Positions 27,875 to 36,298 of a stretch of DNA of 64,000 nucleotides are shown piece after piece. Origin of the DNA: CAVYYW01 sp963772845 (GTDB lineage: Bacteria > Bacillota > Bacilli > Bacillales > Sporolactobacillaceae); NCBI GenBank assembly GCA_963772845.1, contig CAVYYW010000014.1, positions 310,001-374,000 on the forward strand, read 5' to 3'. Below the pieces are notes generated by a model that was not told the origin of the DNA, searched no databases, and saw only the letters and a list, made by a program, of their open reading frames with translations. The first letter of the stretch is position 1; the number at the start of each line of letters is the position of its first letter. The translations under genes were made by a program, and so were the position numbers.

Positions 27875-27911
27875 GGATGGTATCCCGTCAGCGGGGTATC
27901 ATCCTTTTTTG
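27875..27911 (+). terminator. Terminator between rpmA and obg
   Basis: The stem GGATGGTATCCC/GGGGTATCATCC is followed by T6. A TATACT box at 27914 may start obg transcription. Confidence 0.85.
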
Positions 27912-27993
27912 TTATACTATAGGAAAAGCAGAACTTTTAAAATGGCAGCAATAGTGCAAACTTATATCTATATAGCGAATCGAGGTGACAGTC

Positions 27994-29289
27994 ATGTTTG
28001 TCGATCAGGTAGACATTTATGTAAAAGGCGGAGACGGTGGAAACGGAATGGTAGCATTCCGCAGAGAAAAATACGAACCGAATGGCGGTCCCGCAGGCGG
28101 AGACGGCGGGGATGGCTCTAGTGTTATTTTTGAAGTTGAGGAAGGCCTTAGGACATTGATGGATTTCAGGTATCAAAGGCATTTTAAAGGCAAAAGAGGA
28201 GAAAATGGCCGTCCTAAAAGCCAGCATGGAAAGAACGCAAAAGATATGATTGTTAAGGTACCCCCTGGTACAATTATTTTTGATAAAGAGACAGATGAAG
28301 TCATTGCTGACTTGACTGAGCATGGTCAGCAAGCGGTGATAGCTAAAGGCGGCAGAGGCGGCAGAGGAAATTCACGATTTGCCACGCCAAAAAATCCTGC
28401 TCCGCATTTGGCAGAAAACGGAGAGCCCGGGATTGAAAAAGAAATCAGAATGGAATTGAAATTGCTTGCCGATGCAGGGTTGGTTGGGTTTCCAAGTGTG
28501 GGGAAATCGACGTTGTTGTCTGTTGTCAGCGCGGCGAAGCCAAAGGTTGCAAGCTATCATTTTACAACAATCAAACCAAATCTTGGTGTTGTTTCGGTTG
28601 ATGATTCACGTAGTTTTGTTCTAGCTGATTTACCGGGTCTGATTGAAGGAGCAAGCGAGGGAGCAGGACTTGGCCATCAGTTTCTAAGACATATCGAGAG
28701 AACTCGGGTTATCATACATGTGATTGATATGGCTGGTTCTGAAGGCAGAGATCCCTATGAAGATTTCCAGAAAATTAATCATGAGCTTGAAGCATATGAG
28801 TACCGCCTAATGGAACGTCCGCAGGTGATTGCTGCAAATAAAATGGATATGCCTGGTGCAGAAGAATCTTTGCAGGCATTTAAAGAAAAAGTGGATGATG
28901 ATTCCATCCCCATCTTTCCTATTTCAGCCGTAACACAGGAAGGGATTTCTGAGCTTCTTCATAAGGTTTACAACTTAATTGAAGAGACACCTTTGTTTCC
29001 GATTTTTGAAGAAGTTGAAGAAGAAGATCAGCCAAAACATAAAGTATTTAGAATGGAAGCCGAAGAAAAGCCATTTTATATTACAAGAGATCCAAATGGA
29101 ACTTATGTGATAAATGGGAAGAAAGTTGAAAAGCTCTTTAAGATGACGGATTTTAATTTTGATGAATCTGCCCGCAGGTTTGCCCGTCAATTAAGAAGTA
29201 TGGGGATTGATGAAGAACTTCGTGAAAAAGGTATTGAAGAAGGGGACATTGTAAGAATTCTGGATTATGAATTTGAATTTCTGGATTAA
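27994..29289 (+). CDS. obg: GTPase Obg/CgtA
   Basis: This essential GTPase acts in 50S assembly and, in B. subtilis, in the stress response and sporulation initiation. The 431 aa have the glycine-rich Obg fold (about 1-158, GGDGGNGMVAFRREKYEP). The G domain follows with G1 GFPSVGKSTLL, G3 DLPGLIEGA and G4 NKMD, then the OCT domain (about 355-431). Start ATG 27994 behind GAGGTGAC; the frame opens three codons earlier. Confidence 0.97.
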   Translation: MFVDQVDIYVKGGDGGNGMVAFRREKYEPNGGPAGGDGGDGSSVIFEVEEGLRTLMDFRYQRHFKGKRGENGRPKSQHGKNAKDMIVKVPPGTIIFDKETDEVIADLTEHGQQAVIAKGGRGGRGNSRFATPKNPAPHLAENGEPGIEKEIRMELKLLADAGLVGFPSVGKSTLLSVVSAAKPKVASYHFTTIKPNLGVVSVDDSRSFVLADLPGLIEGASEGAGLGHQFLRHIERTRVIIHVIDMAGSEGRDPYEDFQKINHELEAYEYRLMERPQVIAANKMDMPGAEESLQAFKEKVDDDSIPIFPISAVTQEGISELLHKVYNLIEETPLFPIFEEVEEEDQPKHKVFRMEAEEKPFYITRDPNGTYVINGKKVEKLFKMTDFNFDESARRFARQLRSMGIDEELREKGIEEGDIVRILDYEFEFLD

Positions 29290-29339
29290 CTGTTAACTTC
29301 TTTTTTTAAGATATAACTTAAAAGAAAAGGATCTTTGAT

Positions 29340-29795
29340 ATGAAAAAAAATCAATCCTTCTATTTAGTTCGGGAAGATGTTTTGTCTGAATCCATGCTCA
29401 AAGTTCTAGAGGCAAAACAACTGCTTGAGCGTGGAAAAGTACAAAGCGTTACTGAAGCGGTTAGAAGCGTTGATCTTAGCCGCAGTGCTTTTTATAAATA
29501 TCGGGAAGGCATTTTTCCATTCAGACAAGTGATTCAGGAAAACATCATAACGCTGCTCGTTCATTTAGAAGATCAAAAAGGAACGCTGCTGATGCTCCTG
29601 GATCTGGTTGCCAAAGCAGGATGTAATGTATTAACCATACATCAAACCATTCCACTCGAAGGCCGGGCAAATGTGACGCTTACTTTAGAAGGTGGAGGGA
29701 TGTCTGCCGGCTTTGATGATGTTATTAAACAGCTTAATCATTTAGAAGCCGTTGAACAGGTCGATATTATCGGCTCGGGAGGCTATAATAAATAG
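29340..29795 (+). CDS. pheB: ACT-domain protein PheB (UPF0735)
   Basis: The 151-aa protein has an N-terminal helix-turn-helix-like part (EAVRSVDLSRSAFYKYREGI) and a C-terminal ACT domain (about 72-148, NVLTIHQTIPLEGRANVTLTL). ACT domains bind amino acids; the precise role of PheB is unproven. The prephenate dehydratase gene pheA that follows it in B. subtilis is absent; instead it is convergent with niaR, whose 3' end overlaps by 13 nt. Confidence 0.9.
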   Translation: MKKNQSFYLVREDVLSESMLKVLEAKQLLERGKVQSVTEAVRSVDLSRSAFYKYREGIFPFRQVIQENIITLLVHLEDQKGTLLMLLDLVAKAGCNVLTIHQTIPLEGRANVTLTLEGGGMSAGFDDVIKQLNHLEAVEQVDIIGSGGYNK

Positions 29796-30313
29796 CCAGC
29801 TTTCTGCAAAGCCTGAGTGACATCATCTAGAATGGCTTTACGGTCTGCTGCGATTGTATGGAGATGGGTGCCCGCTGTTAGTTCAGATAACAGTGAGGCA
29901 TTCGTCTCTTTTAATTTATTCATAAACTGTCCGACATCTCTTCGACTAGACAGCATAAGCGATGCTGTAATTTCACCGTAAACCGGGTGTTCGACAATCA
30001 CATTTTTCACAAGAGCCCCTTGATCCACCATGATATTTAATTCATGTTCAGTGCTATCGGCCGAATGATTGCAGGCGATAATTTTTTCGAATTGTTCCGG
30101 CGATGATTCAGCTAGGTAGAGATACCCTTGAGAAGTCGCAATGATGGGCTCTTTTTCCGCTTTTAATAATGAAACGTCTTGAACAATGACTTGGCGGCTG
30201 ACGTTTGCAAAATCAGCCAGGTCTGATCCGGTAATTGGAAGTAAGGCGTTCCGGAGTTTATCTAAAATTTTTTCCCTTCGTTCTTTTCCTAATAATTTCT
30301 GCTGATCTGCCAT
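29783..30313 (-). CDS. niaR: Niacin-responsive transcriptional repressor NiaR
   Basis: NiaR represses NAD synthesis and niacin uptake genes when nicotinate is present. The 176-aa protein has an N-terminal winged HTH (ERREKILDKLRNALLPITGS, NVSRQVIVQDVSLL) and a C-terminal 3H domain with conserved histidines (EHELNIMVDQG, EHPVYGEI, GTHLHTIAADRK) that bind metal and ligand. Start ATG 30313 follows CAGGAGGGG; the open frame upstream is not coding. The nadABC-iscS genes that neighbour it in B. subtilis are not here. Confidence 0.93.
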   Translation of the reverse strand: MADQQKLLGKERREKILDKLRNALLPITGSDLADFANVSRQVIVQDVSLLKAEKEPIIATSQGYLYLAESSPEQFEKIIACNHSADSTEHELNIMVDQGALVKNVIVEHPVYGEITASLMLSSRRDVGQFMNKLKETNASLLSELTAGTHLHTIAADRKAILDDVTQALQKAGYLL

Positions 30314-30481
30314 AAATTTAACCCCTCCTGTTATTTCTCCAATTATAGCGAATAATAAATGATTGCACCAAGGCATATGATAAAAGAACTGTAGCTTGAG
30401 GCAGCCTTTCGCAAATACCTGTGGCAAATAACCTTATATAACCATATACTATAATGATTTTGCCTAGGAGGGATGAAGGTC

Positions 30482-31732
30482 ATGATGATTTACACCGTTC
30501 AAAAAGGTGACACGATGTATAAAATTGCTAAAAAACATCACGTGTCTTTAAACCAGATGATAGAGATGAATCCGGAAATTGCAAATCCTAATCAAATCAT
30601 GCCTGGCATGAAATTGAAGGTACCTGCGCAAAAACAAATGGTTACAAAAAAAACCGGGAACCACGAACCTCATACAAAGCCGAACACTGCAGCTAAGCCA
30701 AACACAGCGGCAAAGCCGAACACGGCAGCAAAGCCAAACACAGCGGCAAAGCCGAATACGGCAGCAAAGCCAAACACGGCAGCTAAACCGAACACAGCGG
30801 CAAAGCCGAATACGGCGGCCAAACCAATTGAAAAAGCCCAACCAGTTAAAAAAGCAAAACCGATTGAAAAAGTCAAACCAATTGAAAAAGCTAAACCGAT
30901 TGAAAAAGCCAAACCAATTGAAAAAGCTAAGCCAGCGGAGAAAGAAAAAAGTGCGGAGCCTTATTTTCCAATGATGGAAGAACATAAAACAAACATTGAA
31001 TATAAGCCGACAGCACATCTTGCGCCGCTCCTGCCCTTAAAAGATGAAGAGTGGATGATAGAGGAATATAAAAAAGAAGGCGCAGGCGAGAAGGGCTCAC
31101 ACATGATGCTTCAGGACTCATTTCCAAATATGATGCTTCCTAAAGCTAAACAGTCTAGTCCAATGCCGAATGCTTATTCTCCAATGCAACAGCAAATGCC
31201 GGTCTATTCTCAGCCTCAATTCCAGCAAGCGTATCAGCCGCAGTATCAACAACCTATCCAGCAAGCGTACCAGCCGCAGTATCAACAGCCTGCTCAGCAA
31301 GCTGTATCACCTGCAACGTATAATCCCTATCAGGACTGTTATGGGATGGACTCTCCAGCATACGGACAGCAGAACCCGCAGCAATTTTATCCACAGCAGC
31401 CATATCCGCAAAATGTTCAAGGGATGAGTTATAATTTACAGCCATACTCTCCATGTGGATGCAGGGAACCTTCGAGCAGAAACTGGGATTATCTTCCTTC
31501 TAATGTTTATGAGCTGAGACATGCGATAAATAATTCTTCTTCAAACATATATCCATCCTATGGGGTGGCAGATCCTTATACCTATAATTATCAGCAGTAT
31601 CCCGAGCAATCTTCTGTTCGCAATAACAACTATAATGAGATTCAGCAACAGGAAGATGTTTGGAATGGCTATACCAATTATTACAATTTAAACAGCCAGC
31701 CTGATTTTCCAAAAGGCTTTCCTTCAAAATAG
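30482..31732 (+). CDS. safA: Spore coat assembly protein SafA, repeat-rich
   Basis: SafA sits at the cortex-coat interface and recruits inner-coat proteins, targeted by SpoVID. The roughly 416-aa protein begins with a LysM domain (MIYTVQKGDTMYKIAKKH to MKLKVPA), then a repeat tract of eight KPNTAA and seven KPIEKA-type units. A charged segment and a Gln/Tyr/Pro-rich C-terminal half follow (QQAYQPQYQQP repeats) with few cysteines. The TAGGAGGG site is directly against ATG 30473, so ATG 30482 or 30485 is preferred. A weak sigma-E-like pair (GCAAATA, CATATACT) lies at 30424-30450. Confidence 0.9.
   Translation: MMIYTVQKGDTMYKIAKKHHVSLNQMIEMNPEIANPNQIMPGMKLKVPAQKQMVTKKTGNHEPHTKPNTAAKPNTAAKPNTAAKPNTAAKPNTAAKPNTAAKPNTAAKPNTAAKPIEKAQPVKKAKPIEKVKPIEKAKPIEKAKPIEKAKPAEKEKSAEPYFPMMEEHKTNIEYKPTAHLAPLLPLKDEEWMIEEYKKEGAGEKGSHMMLQDSFPNMMLPKAKQSSPMPNAYSPMQQQMPVYSQPQFQQAYQPQYQQPIQQAYQPQYQQPAQQAVSPATYNPYQDCYGMDSPAYGQQNPQQFYPQQPYPQNVQGMSYNLQPYSPCGCREPSSRNWDYLPSNVYELRHAINNSSSNIYPSYGVADPYTYNYQQYPEQSSVRNNNYNEIQQQEDVWNGYTNYYNLNSQPDFPKGFPSK
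30677..30946 (+). repeat. In-frame 18-bp repeats in safA (8 x KPNTAA, 7 x KPIEKA type)
   Basis: Eight hexapeptide units KPNTAA (30677-30820) are followed without phase change by seven KPIEKA-like units (30821-30946), all 18 bp. Synonymous third-base changes (AAGCCG/AAGCCA, ACGGCA/ACAGCG) alternate between units, which suggests duplication of 36-bp pairs. Confidence 0.95.
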
Positions 31733-31813
31733 AAACGCTTCGTAAATGATAAAATATAACAGATTATAAATCCCTTTTTTCACACAAGCTAATGCGTGAA
31801 AGGAGGGATTGTT

Positions 31814-32368
31814 TTGAAAAAAGTATTTAGCGGAACAGTCACAGCGCTTGTCGTTACAGGTTTGCTTAGCGGATGCGGGTATAGCAATAATCAAGGTGCA
31901 TCCAACAGACCGGGGACAGGGATGAATAATGTCGGGTATTATAACAACCAGCCAGGGAAACCAAATCAATACAATATGAATCAGCCGGTTGCCCCTAAAA
32001 GCAATAAAGGCTACACAAGCCAGTCCCAGCAAGCCATGCTCATTCGCCAGCGTGTTAATCAGATAAATGGGATTAATAACGCTCAAGTGCTCACCAACAA
32101 AAATAATGTTGTTGTTGGTGTGAATGTCAGCAGCACGAAATTAACCTCAAAAGATGTTGAAAAGAAAGTAAAAGCTGCTGTGAAGAATGTTGTCAAAAAT
32201 AAGCATATTTATGTTACAACTGATCCAGCAATGGTAACGCGTATTACAAATGTGAATAATCGTTTGACAAATGGTTCGGCTGGAAATGAAGTAAGATCTG
32301 ACGTCAAGGGCATTGTTAATGACCTAAGCGATGCGGTCAAACGACCATTTGAAAATAACAGTAAGTAA
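31814..32368 (+). CDS. coxA: YhcN/YlaJ-family spore lipoprotein (CoxA-like)
   Basis: This is a sporulation lipoprotein of the YhcN/YlaJ family; in B. subtilis CoxA is a cortex protein encoded next to safA. The 184-aa protein starts at TTG 31814 behind AAAGGAGGG with 6 nt spacing. It has a signal peptide with lipobox LLSGCG, an Asn/Gly/Pro-rich linker and the conserved domain (RVNQINGINNAQVLTNKNNV, ending near ITNVNNRL). A strong terminator follows. Function in this organism is inferred from family and position. Confidence 0.85.
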   Translation: MKKVFSGTVTALVVTGLLSGCGYSNNQGASNRPGTGMNNVGYYNNQPGKPNQYNMNQPVAPKSNKGYTSQSQQAMLIRQRVNQINGINNAQVLTNKNNVVVGVNVSSTKLTSKDVEKKVKAAVKNVVKNKHIYVTTDPAMVTRITNVNNRLTNGSAGNEVRSDVKGIVNDLSDAVKRPFENNSK

Positions 32369-32375
32369 TAAAAGA

Positions 32376-32425
32376 AAAAAAGGTGGTCCTGATAGCCATT
32401 AAGGCATCAGGACCACTTTTTCTTT
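32376..32425 (+). terminator. Terminator after coxA
   Basis: A long stem (AAAAAGGTGGTCCTGAT with ATCAGGACCACTTTTT) is followed by T-rich sequence; it would also work on the minus strand. Confidence 0.9.
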
Positions 32426-32578
32426 GGTTAGAATCATTAAAGCTTACAGAGGTGCAAGGTTTCCAGCAGTCTGCTTCATGTTTCTGGTTTTTCTTTGTAA
32501 GGCCATTTCATGGTATAATATCCATAGAGCTTTTCATGAGGAAATCAAAATATAATTGATTTTAAAGGAGAGATTTTA

Positions 32579-33308
32579 ATGGCAGGCCATTCGAAATGGA
32601 AAAACATTCAGCATAGAAAAAACAGACAGGATGCAAAGCGCGGAAAAATTTTTATGAAGCTTGCAAAAGATATTTTTCTGGCTGCAAAAAGCGGCGGCGG
32701 TGATCCTGAAATGAATGCAGCGCTTCGCCAGGCAATTGATAAAGCGAAGGCAAACAACGTGCCCAACGATAATATTTCACGTGCAGTTAAAAAAGCAACC
32801 GGCGATCTTGACGGTGTGACTTATACAGAAATTATTTATGAAGGGTATGGTCCGGCAGGTGTGGCTGTGATGGTTGAAGTTTTAACGGATAATAAGAATC
32901 GTTCAGCTTCGGAAATCCGCCATGCTTTTTCAAAAAACGGGGGGAATCTCGGGGAATCCGGCAGTGTATCATTTATGTTCAATAAGCAAGCCGTTATGAC
33001 GATTCTAAAAACAGACGATATTGATGAAGAAGCATTAATGCTTGCTGCAATTGAAGCGGGAGCAGAGGAAATGGAAACGGAAGAAGACTTGTTTATTATT
33101 ACAGCTTCTCCGGAAGATTTTGCAGCTGTCCGGGACACGCTTCAGGAGCAGCATTACACGCTTTGAAGACGCAGAAGTGACAATGATCCCTCAGACAACC
33201 ACAGCTTTATCAGAAGAGGACACAAAGAAAATGGAACGGCTGATCGAAATGCTTGAGGAGAATGATGATGTCCAGGATATCCATCATAACGCAGAGGAAA
33301 TAGAGTAA
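32579..33308 (+). CDS. yebC: YebC/PmpR family protein (frameshifted in this sequence)
   Basis: This family covers a transcriptional regulator (PmpR/YebC1) and translation factors that relieve stalling at polyproline (YebC2); the branch is not resolved here. It starts MAGHSKWKNIQHRKNRQDAK, the family signature, and ends near residue 242 when read across one frameshift. The first frame stops after HYTL; removing one T from the TTT at 33163-33165 continues with LEDAEVTMIPQTT, the expected sequence. In B. subtilis bofC follows; here ruvA does. Confidence 0.9.
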
Positions 33309-33388
33309 GCGGCAACTGTGCGGATGCGCTGTTTTGTGATAAGATTAATGACAATATGCCGAAATTAGGCGTGAAGGAGCACAAGGTT

Positions 33389-33988
33389 TTGTTTGATTAT
33401 ATTAAAGGCACCATCCAATACATAGACAGTAAGCAGGTCGTTATAGATAATCAAGGGATTGGTTATCAGGTCATCTGTCCAAATCCATTTAAATACCAAG
33501 TTGACTTTAATAATACGGCGACTATTTATATTTATCACTATGTCCGTGAAGATTTGATTGCACTGTACGGGTTTCAAACGAGAGAAGCCAGAGAGGTGTT
33601 CATTCATCTCCTGAGTGTATCAGGAATTGGTCCCAAAGGGGCTTTAGCGATTATGGCTTCAGGTGAGCCCTCAGAAATTATTCAGGCAATAGAGGATGAA
33701 AATGAAAAGTATCTGACCAAATTCCCGGGTATTGGAAAAAAGACTGCGAGACAGATTATTCTCGATCTTAAAGGAAAATGGAAGGGTTTTGGTGGATTAT
33801 TTGCGCCAGGTACAGAAGCTGCTCAGCAGGATGAGCAGGGCGGAGCTCTAGAGGAAGCCTTGCTTGCTTTAACAGCGCTTGGCTATTCTGAGAGGGAAAT
33901 TAAAAAAATCACGCCAAAATTAAAGGATAAATCTCTGACTGCAGAGGCTTACGTGAAAGAAGCACTGAGGCTATTGCTGAAAGATTAA
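33389..33988 (+). CDS. ruvA: Holliday junction branch migration protein RuvA
   Basis: RuvA binds four-way DNA junctions and loads the RuvB motor. The 199 aa begin LFDYIKGTIQYIDSKQVVID, where Phe-Asp-Tyr-Ile-Lys-Gly is the family N-terminus. Helix-hairpin-helix motifs lie at SVSGIGPKGALAIM and KFPGIGKKTARQIILDL, and the C-terminal domain III contacts RuvB. The TTG at 33389, 9 nt after AAGGAG, is the likely start; an in-frame ATG at 33356 would add eleven non-conserved residues. ruvB follows after 15 nt. Confidence 0.95.
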   Translation: MFDYIKGTIQYIDSKQVVIDNQGIGYQVICPNPFKYQVDFNNTATIYIYHYVREDLIALYGFQTREAREVFIHLLSVSGIGPKGALAIMASGEPSEIIQAIEDENEKYLTKFPGIGKKTARQIILDLKGKWKGFGGLFAPGTEAAQQDEQGGALEEALLALTALGYSEREIKKITPKLKDKSLTAEAYVKEALRLLLKD

Positions 33989-34003
33989 GGGGGCGATAAA
34001 GAT

Positions 34004-35011
34004 ATGTCTGATCATCAACGAATGATGTCAGCTGAATCCACACAGGACGATAACTGGCTTGAAGGCTCCATCCGCCCCCAGGCTCTGAAAGACTACATTG
34101 GCCAGGAACAGGTCAAAGATAATCTCATGGTTTTTATTGAAGCTGCGAAACAAAGGCAGGAACCGCTTGATCATGTTTTATTATACGGCCCGCCTGGACT
34201 CGGCAAGACGACGCTGGCGATGATTATAGCCAAGGAAATGGGCGTGAATTTACGTACCACCTCAGGACCGGCTATCGAGCGCCCTGGAGATCTTGCAGCG
34301 CTTCTAAGTGCTCTCGAACCGGGAGATGTTCTTTTTATAGATGAAATTCATCGTCTCAATCGGCATGTGGAAGAAGTATTGTATCCAGCAATGGAGGATT
34401 TCTGTCTCGATATTGTTCTCGGGAAAGGTGACACGGCTCACTCGGTCAGACTTGATCTGCCGCCGTTCACCTTGATTGGGGCGACAACAAGGGCAGGTTA
34501 TTTAAGCGCGCCGCTTCGGGATCGATTCGGAGTGGTTAACCGGCTGCAATTTTATGAAACAGAAGAGCTTACAGAGATCGTCACACGCTCCTCCAAAGTT
34601 CTGTCAGTGGAAATGGAACCGCAGGCAGCCGTCGAAGTGGCCAAGCGATCCAGAGGGACGCCGAGAATTGCAAATCGGTTATTAAGAAGGATTCGCGATT
34701 TTGCCCAGGTTACAAATGATGGGCATATCAGCCTATCGTTAACCCAGCGTGCCCTGACAAAGCTCCAGGTTGATCCACTGGGATTGGATCATGTGGATTA
34801 CCAGCTTTTACGAGGAATCATTGATAAATTTAATGGTGGCCCTGTAGGTTTGGATACGATTGCTGCTACGATCGGAGAAGAACGGCATACGATTGAAGAT
34901 GTTTATGAACCTTATTTGCTTCAAATCGGTTTTCTTCAAAGGACACCAAGAGGAAGAATGGTGACAGGCCTTGTATATGACCATTTTAAAATGGCGGACC
35001 CCAGAAAGTGA
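34004..35011 (+). CDS. ruvB: Holliday junction helicase motor RuvB
   Basis: This AAA+ motor drives branch migration with RuvA. The 335 aa show Walker A YGPPGLGKTTLA, Walker B LFIDEIHRLNR, sensor I GATTRAG and the arginine finger region APLRDRFG. A C-terminal winged helix ends in FLQRTPRGRMVT. It overlaps the next small gene by 4 nt. Confidence 0.98.
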   Translation: MSDHQRMMSAESTQDDNWLEGSIRPQALKDYIGQEQVKDNLMVFIEAAKQRQEPLDHVLLYGPPGLGKTTLAMIIAKEMGVNLRTTSGPAIERPGDLAALLSALEPGDVLFIDEIHRLNRHVEEVLYPAMEDFCLDIVLGKGDTAHSVRLDLPPFTLIGATTRAGYLSAPLRDRFGVVNRLQFYETEELTEIVTRSSKVLSVEMEPQAAVEVAKRSRGTPRIANRLLRRIRDFAQVTNDGHISLSLTQRALTKLQVDPLGLDHVDYQLLRGIIDKFNGGPVGLDTIAATIGEERHTIEDVYEPYLLQIGFLQRTPRGRMVTGLVYDHFKMADPRK

Positions 35012-35211
35012 TGACTGATTTTGGGAAATGGCTGATGGGGATCGGTGTTATTATCTTCTTAGCAGGGATATCATGGCGATTCATTGGAAAGCTTCCAGGA
35101 GATATTTTCATGAAAAAGGGGAACGTATCTTTTTATTTTCCAATTGTCACCTGTGTCATAATCAGTGTGGTGGTATCGATAATTTTATCGATACTTAACA
35201 GATGGCGATAA
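35008..35211 (+). CDS. DUF2905 small membrane protein
   Basis: The 67-aa protein has two membrane helices (LMGIGVIIFLAGISWRF and FYFPIVTCVIISVVVSIIL) joined by the conserved loop GKLPGDIFMKKGN. It matches the DUF2905 family, usually found between ruvB and queA. The start is GTG 35008 or ATG 35011, overlapping the ruvB stop. Function unknown. Confidence 0.88.
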   Translation: MMTDFGKWLMGIGVIIFLAGISWRFIGKLPGDIFMKKGNVSFYFPIVTCVIISVVVSIILSILNRWR

Positions 35212-35236
35212 TTAGCATAAAGTGAGGAACGAAAGT

Positions 35237-36298
35237 ATGGATGTATCAAATTTTGATTTTGAATTACCAGAAGAGCTCATTGCACAAACACCGCTTGAAG
35301 ACAGAGAAACATCGAGAATGATGGTGCTTGATCCTGAATCTAAGCGCATCTCTCATATGCATTTCTCAGATATTAAAGATTACTTAAATCCTGGGGACTG
35401 TCTTGTCTTAAATGATACAAGAGTACTGCCGGCCCGTCTGTTTGGGGTGAAGAAGGAGACGGGTGCTCAAATCGAACTTCTTTTGTTGAAACAAACGGAA
35501 GGCGACACTTGGGAATGTCTTGTTAAGCCCTCTAAAAGAGTCAAAAAAGGCACTATTCTTGAATTTGGCGGCGGAGAGTTAACCGCTGTATGCGAGGAAA
35601 CAATGGAGGAAGGACGTCAGCTTCTAACGTTTCACTACTCTGGGGTTTTCTATGAAGTTCTTGACAGGCTCGGCAAAATGCCGCTGCCGCCATATATTAA
35701 AGAGTCTCTTGAGGATCAGGAAAGGTATCAAACGGTATTTTCGAAGCATCGCGGTTCAGCGGCTGCGCCGACAGCGGGCCTGCATTTTACAGAAGGCCTG
35801 TTAAGGCGGCTTAAAGAAAAGGGAATTAAAACAACGTTTATCACGTTACATGTTGGTCTTGGCACGTTTCGTCCAGTGAAAGTCGATAAGCTTGAAGAAC
35901 ATACCATGCACGCTGAGTATTATCAAATGTCTGAGGACAGTGCAGAGACTATTAACCAGACTAAAAAAACGGGTGGGCGAGTGGTGGCAGTAGGAACAAC
36001 CGTCATCAGAACACTTGAAACCATTGCTGGTAAGTATAATGGCACAATGAAAGCCTCTTCAGGATGGACGGATATTTTTATTTATCCCGGCTTTCACTAT
36101 AAAGCGGTGGATGCAATGATTACCAATTTTCATTTACCGAAATCCACCCTCATTATGCTGGTCAGTGCATTTGCAGGGAATGAATTTACGTTAAGCGCTT
36201 ATAAAGAGGCCGTGAAAGAACGGTATCGTTTCTTCAGTTTTGGAGATGCAATGTTTATAACAAAAGGAGCAGCAGGTAATGGCAGCAGTAACATATGA
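35237..36298 (+). CDS. queA: S-adenosylmethionine:tRNA ribosyltransferase-isomerase
   Basis: QueA converts preQ1 in tRNA to epoxyqueuosine with SAM as ribosyl donor. The 353 aa begin MDVSNFDFELPEELIAQTP, and LVLNDTRVLPARLFG, GSAAAPTAGLHFTEGLL and FHLPKSTLIMLVSAFAG are family landmarks. Start ATG 35237 follows GTGAGG and fits the conserved N-terminus; the frame opens five codons earlier. It overlaps tgt by 20 nt, so the two queuosine genes are coupled. Confidence 0.96.
   Translation: MDVSNFDFELPEELIAQTPLEDRETSRMMVLDPESKRISHMHFSDIKDYLNPGDCLVLNDTRVLPARLFGVKKETGAQIELLLLKQTEGDTWECLVKPSKRVKKGTILEFGGGELTAVCEETMEEGRQLLTFHYSGVFYEVLDRLGKMPLPPYIKESLEDQERYQTVFSKHRGSAAAPTAGLHFTEGLLRRLKEKGIKTTFITLHVGLGTFRPVKVDKLEEHTMHAEYYQMSEDSAETINQTKKTGGRVVAVGTTVIRTLETIAGKYNGTMKASSGWTDIFIYPGFHYKAVDAMITNFHLPKSTLIMLVSAFAGNEFTLSAYKEAVKERYRFFSFGDAMFITKGAAGNGSSNI

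Noticed and set aside
30677..30946. Possible CRISPR array because of regular repeats
   Set aside because: Units are contiguous, 18 bp, in frame and coding; there are no unique spacers or cas genes.
30548..31018. Long minus-strand frames opposite safA with Phe/Arg/Cys repeats
   Set aside because: Mirror of the 18-bp repeats in safA; the plus-strand LysM protein explains them.
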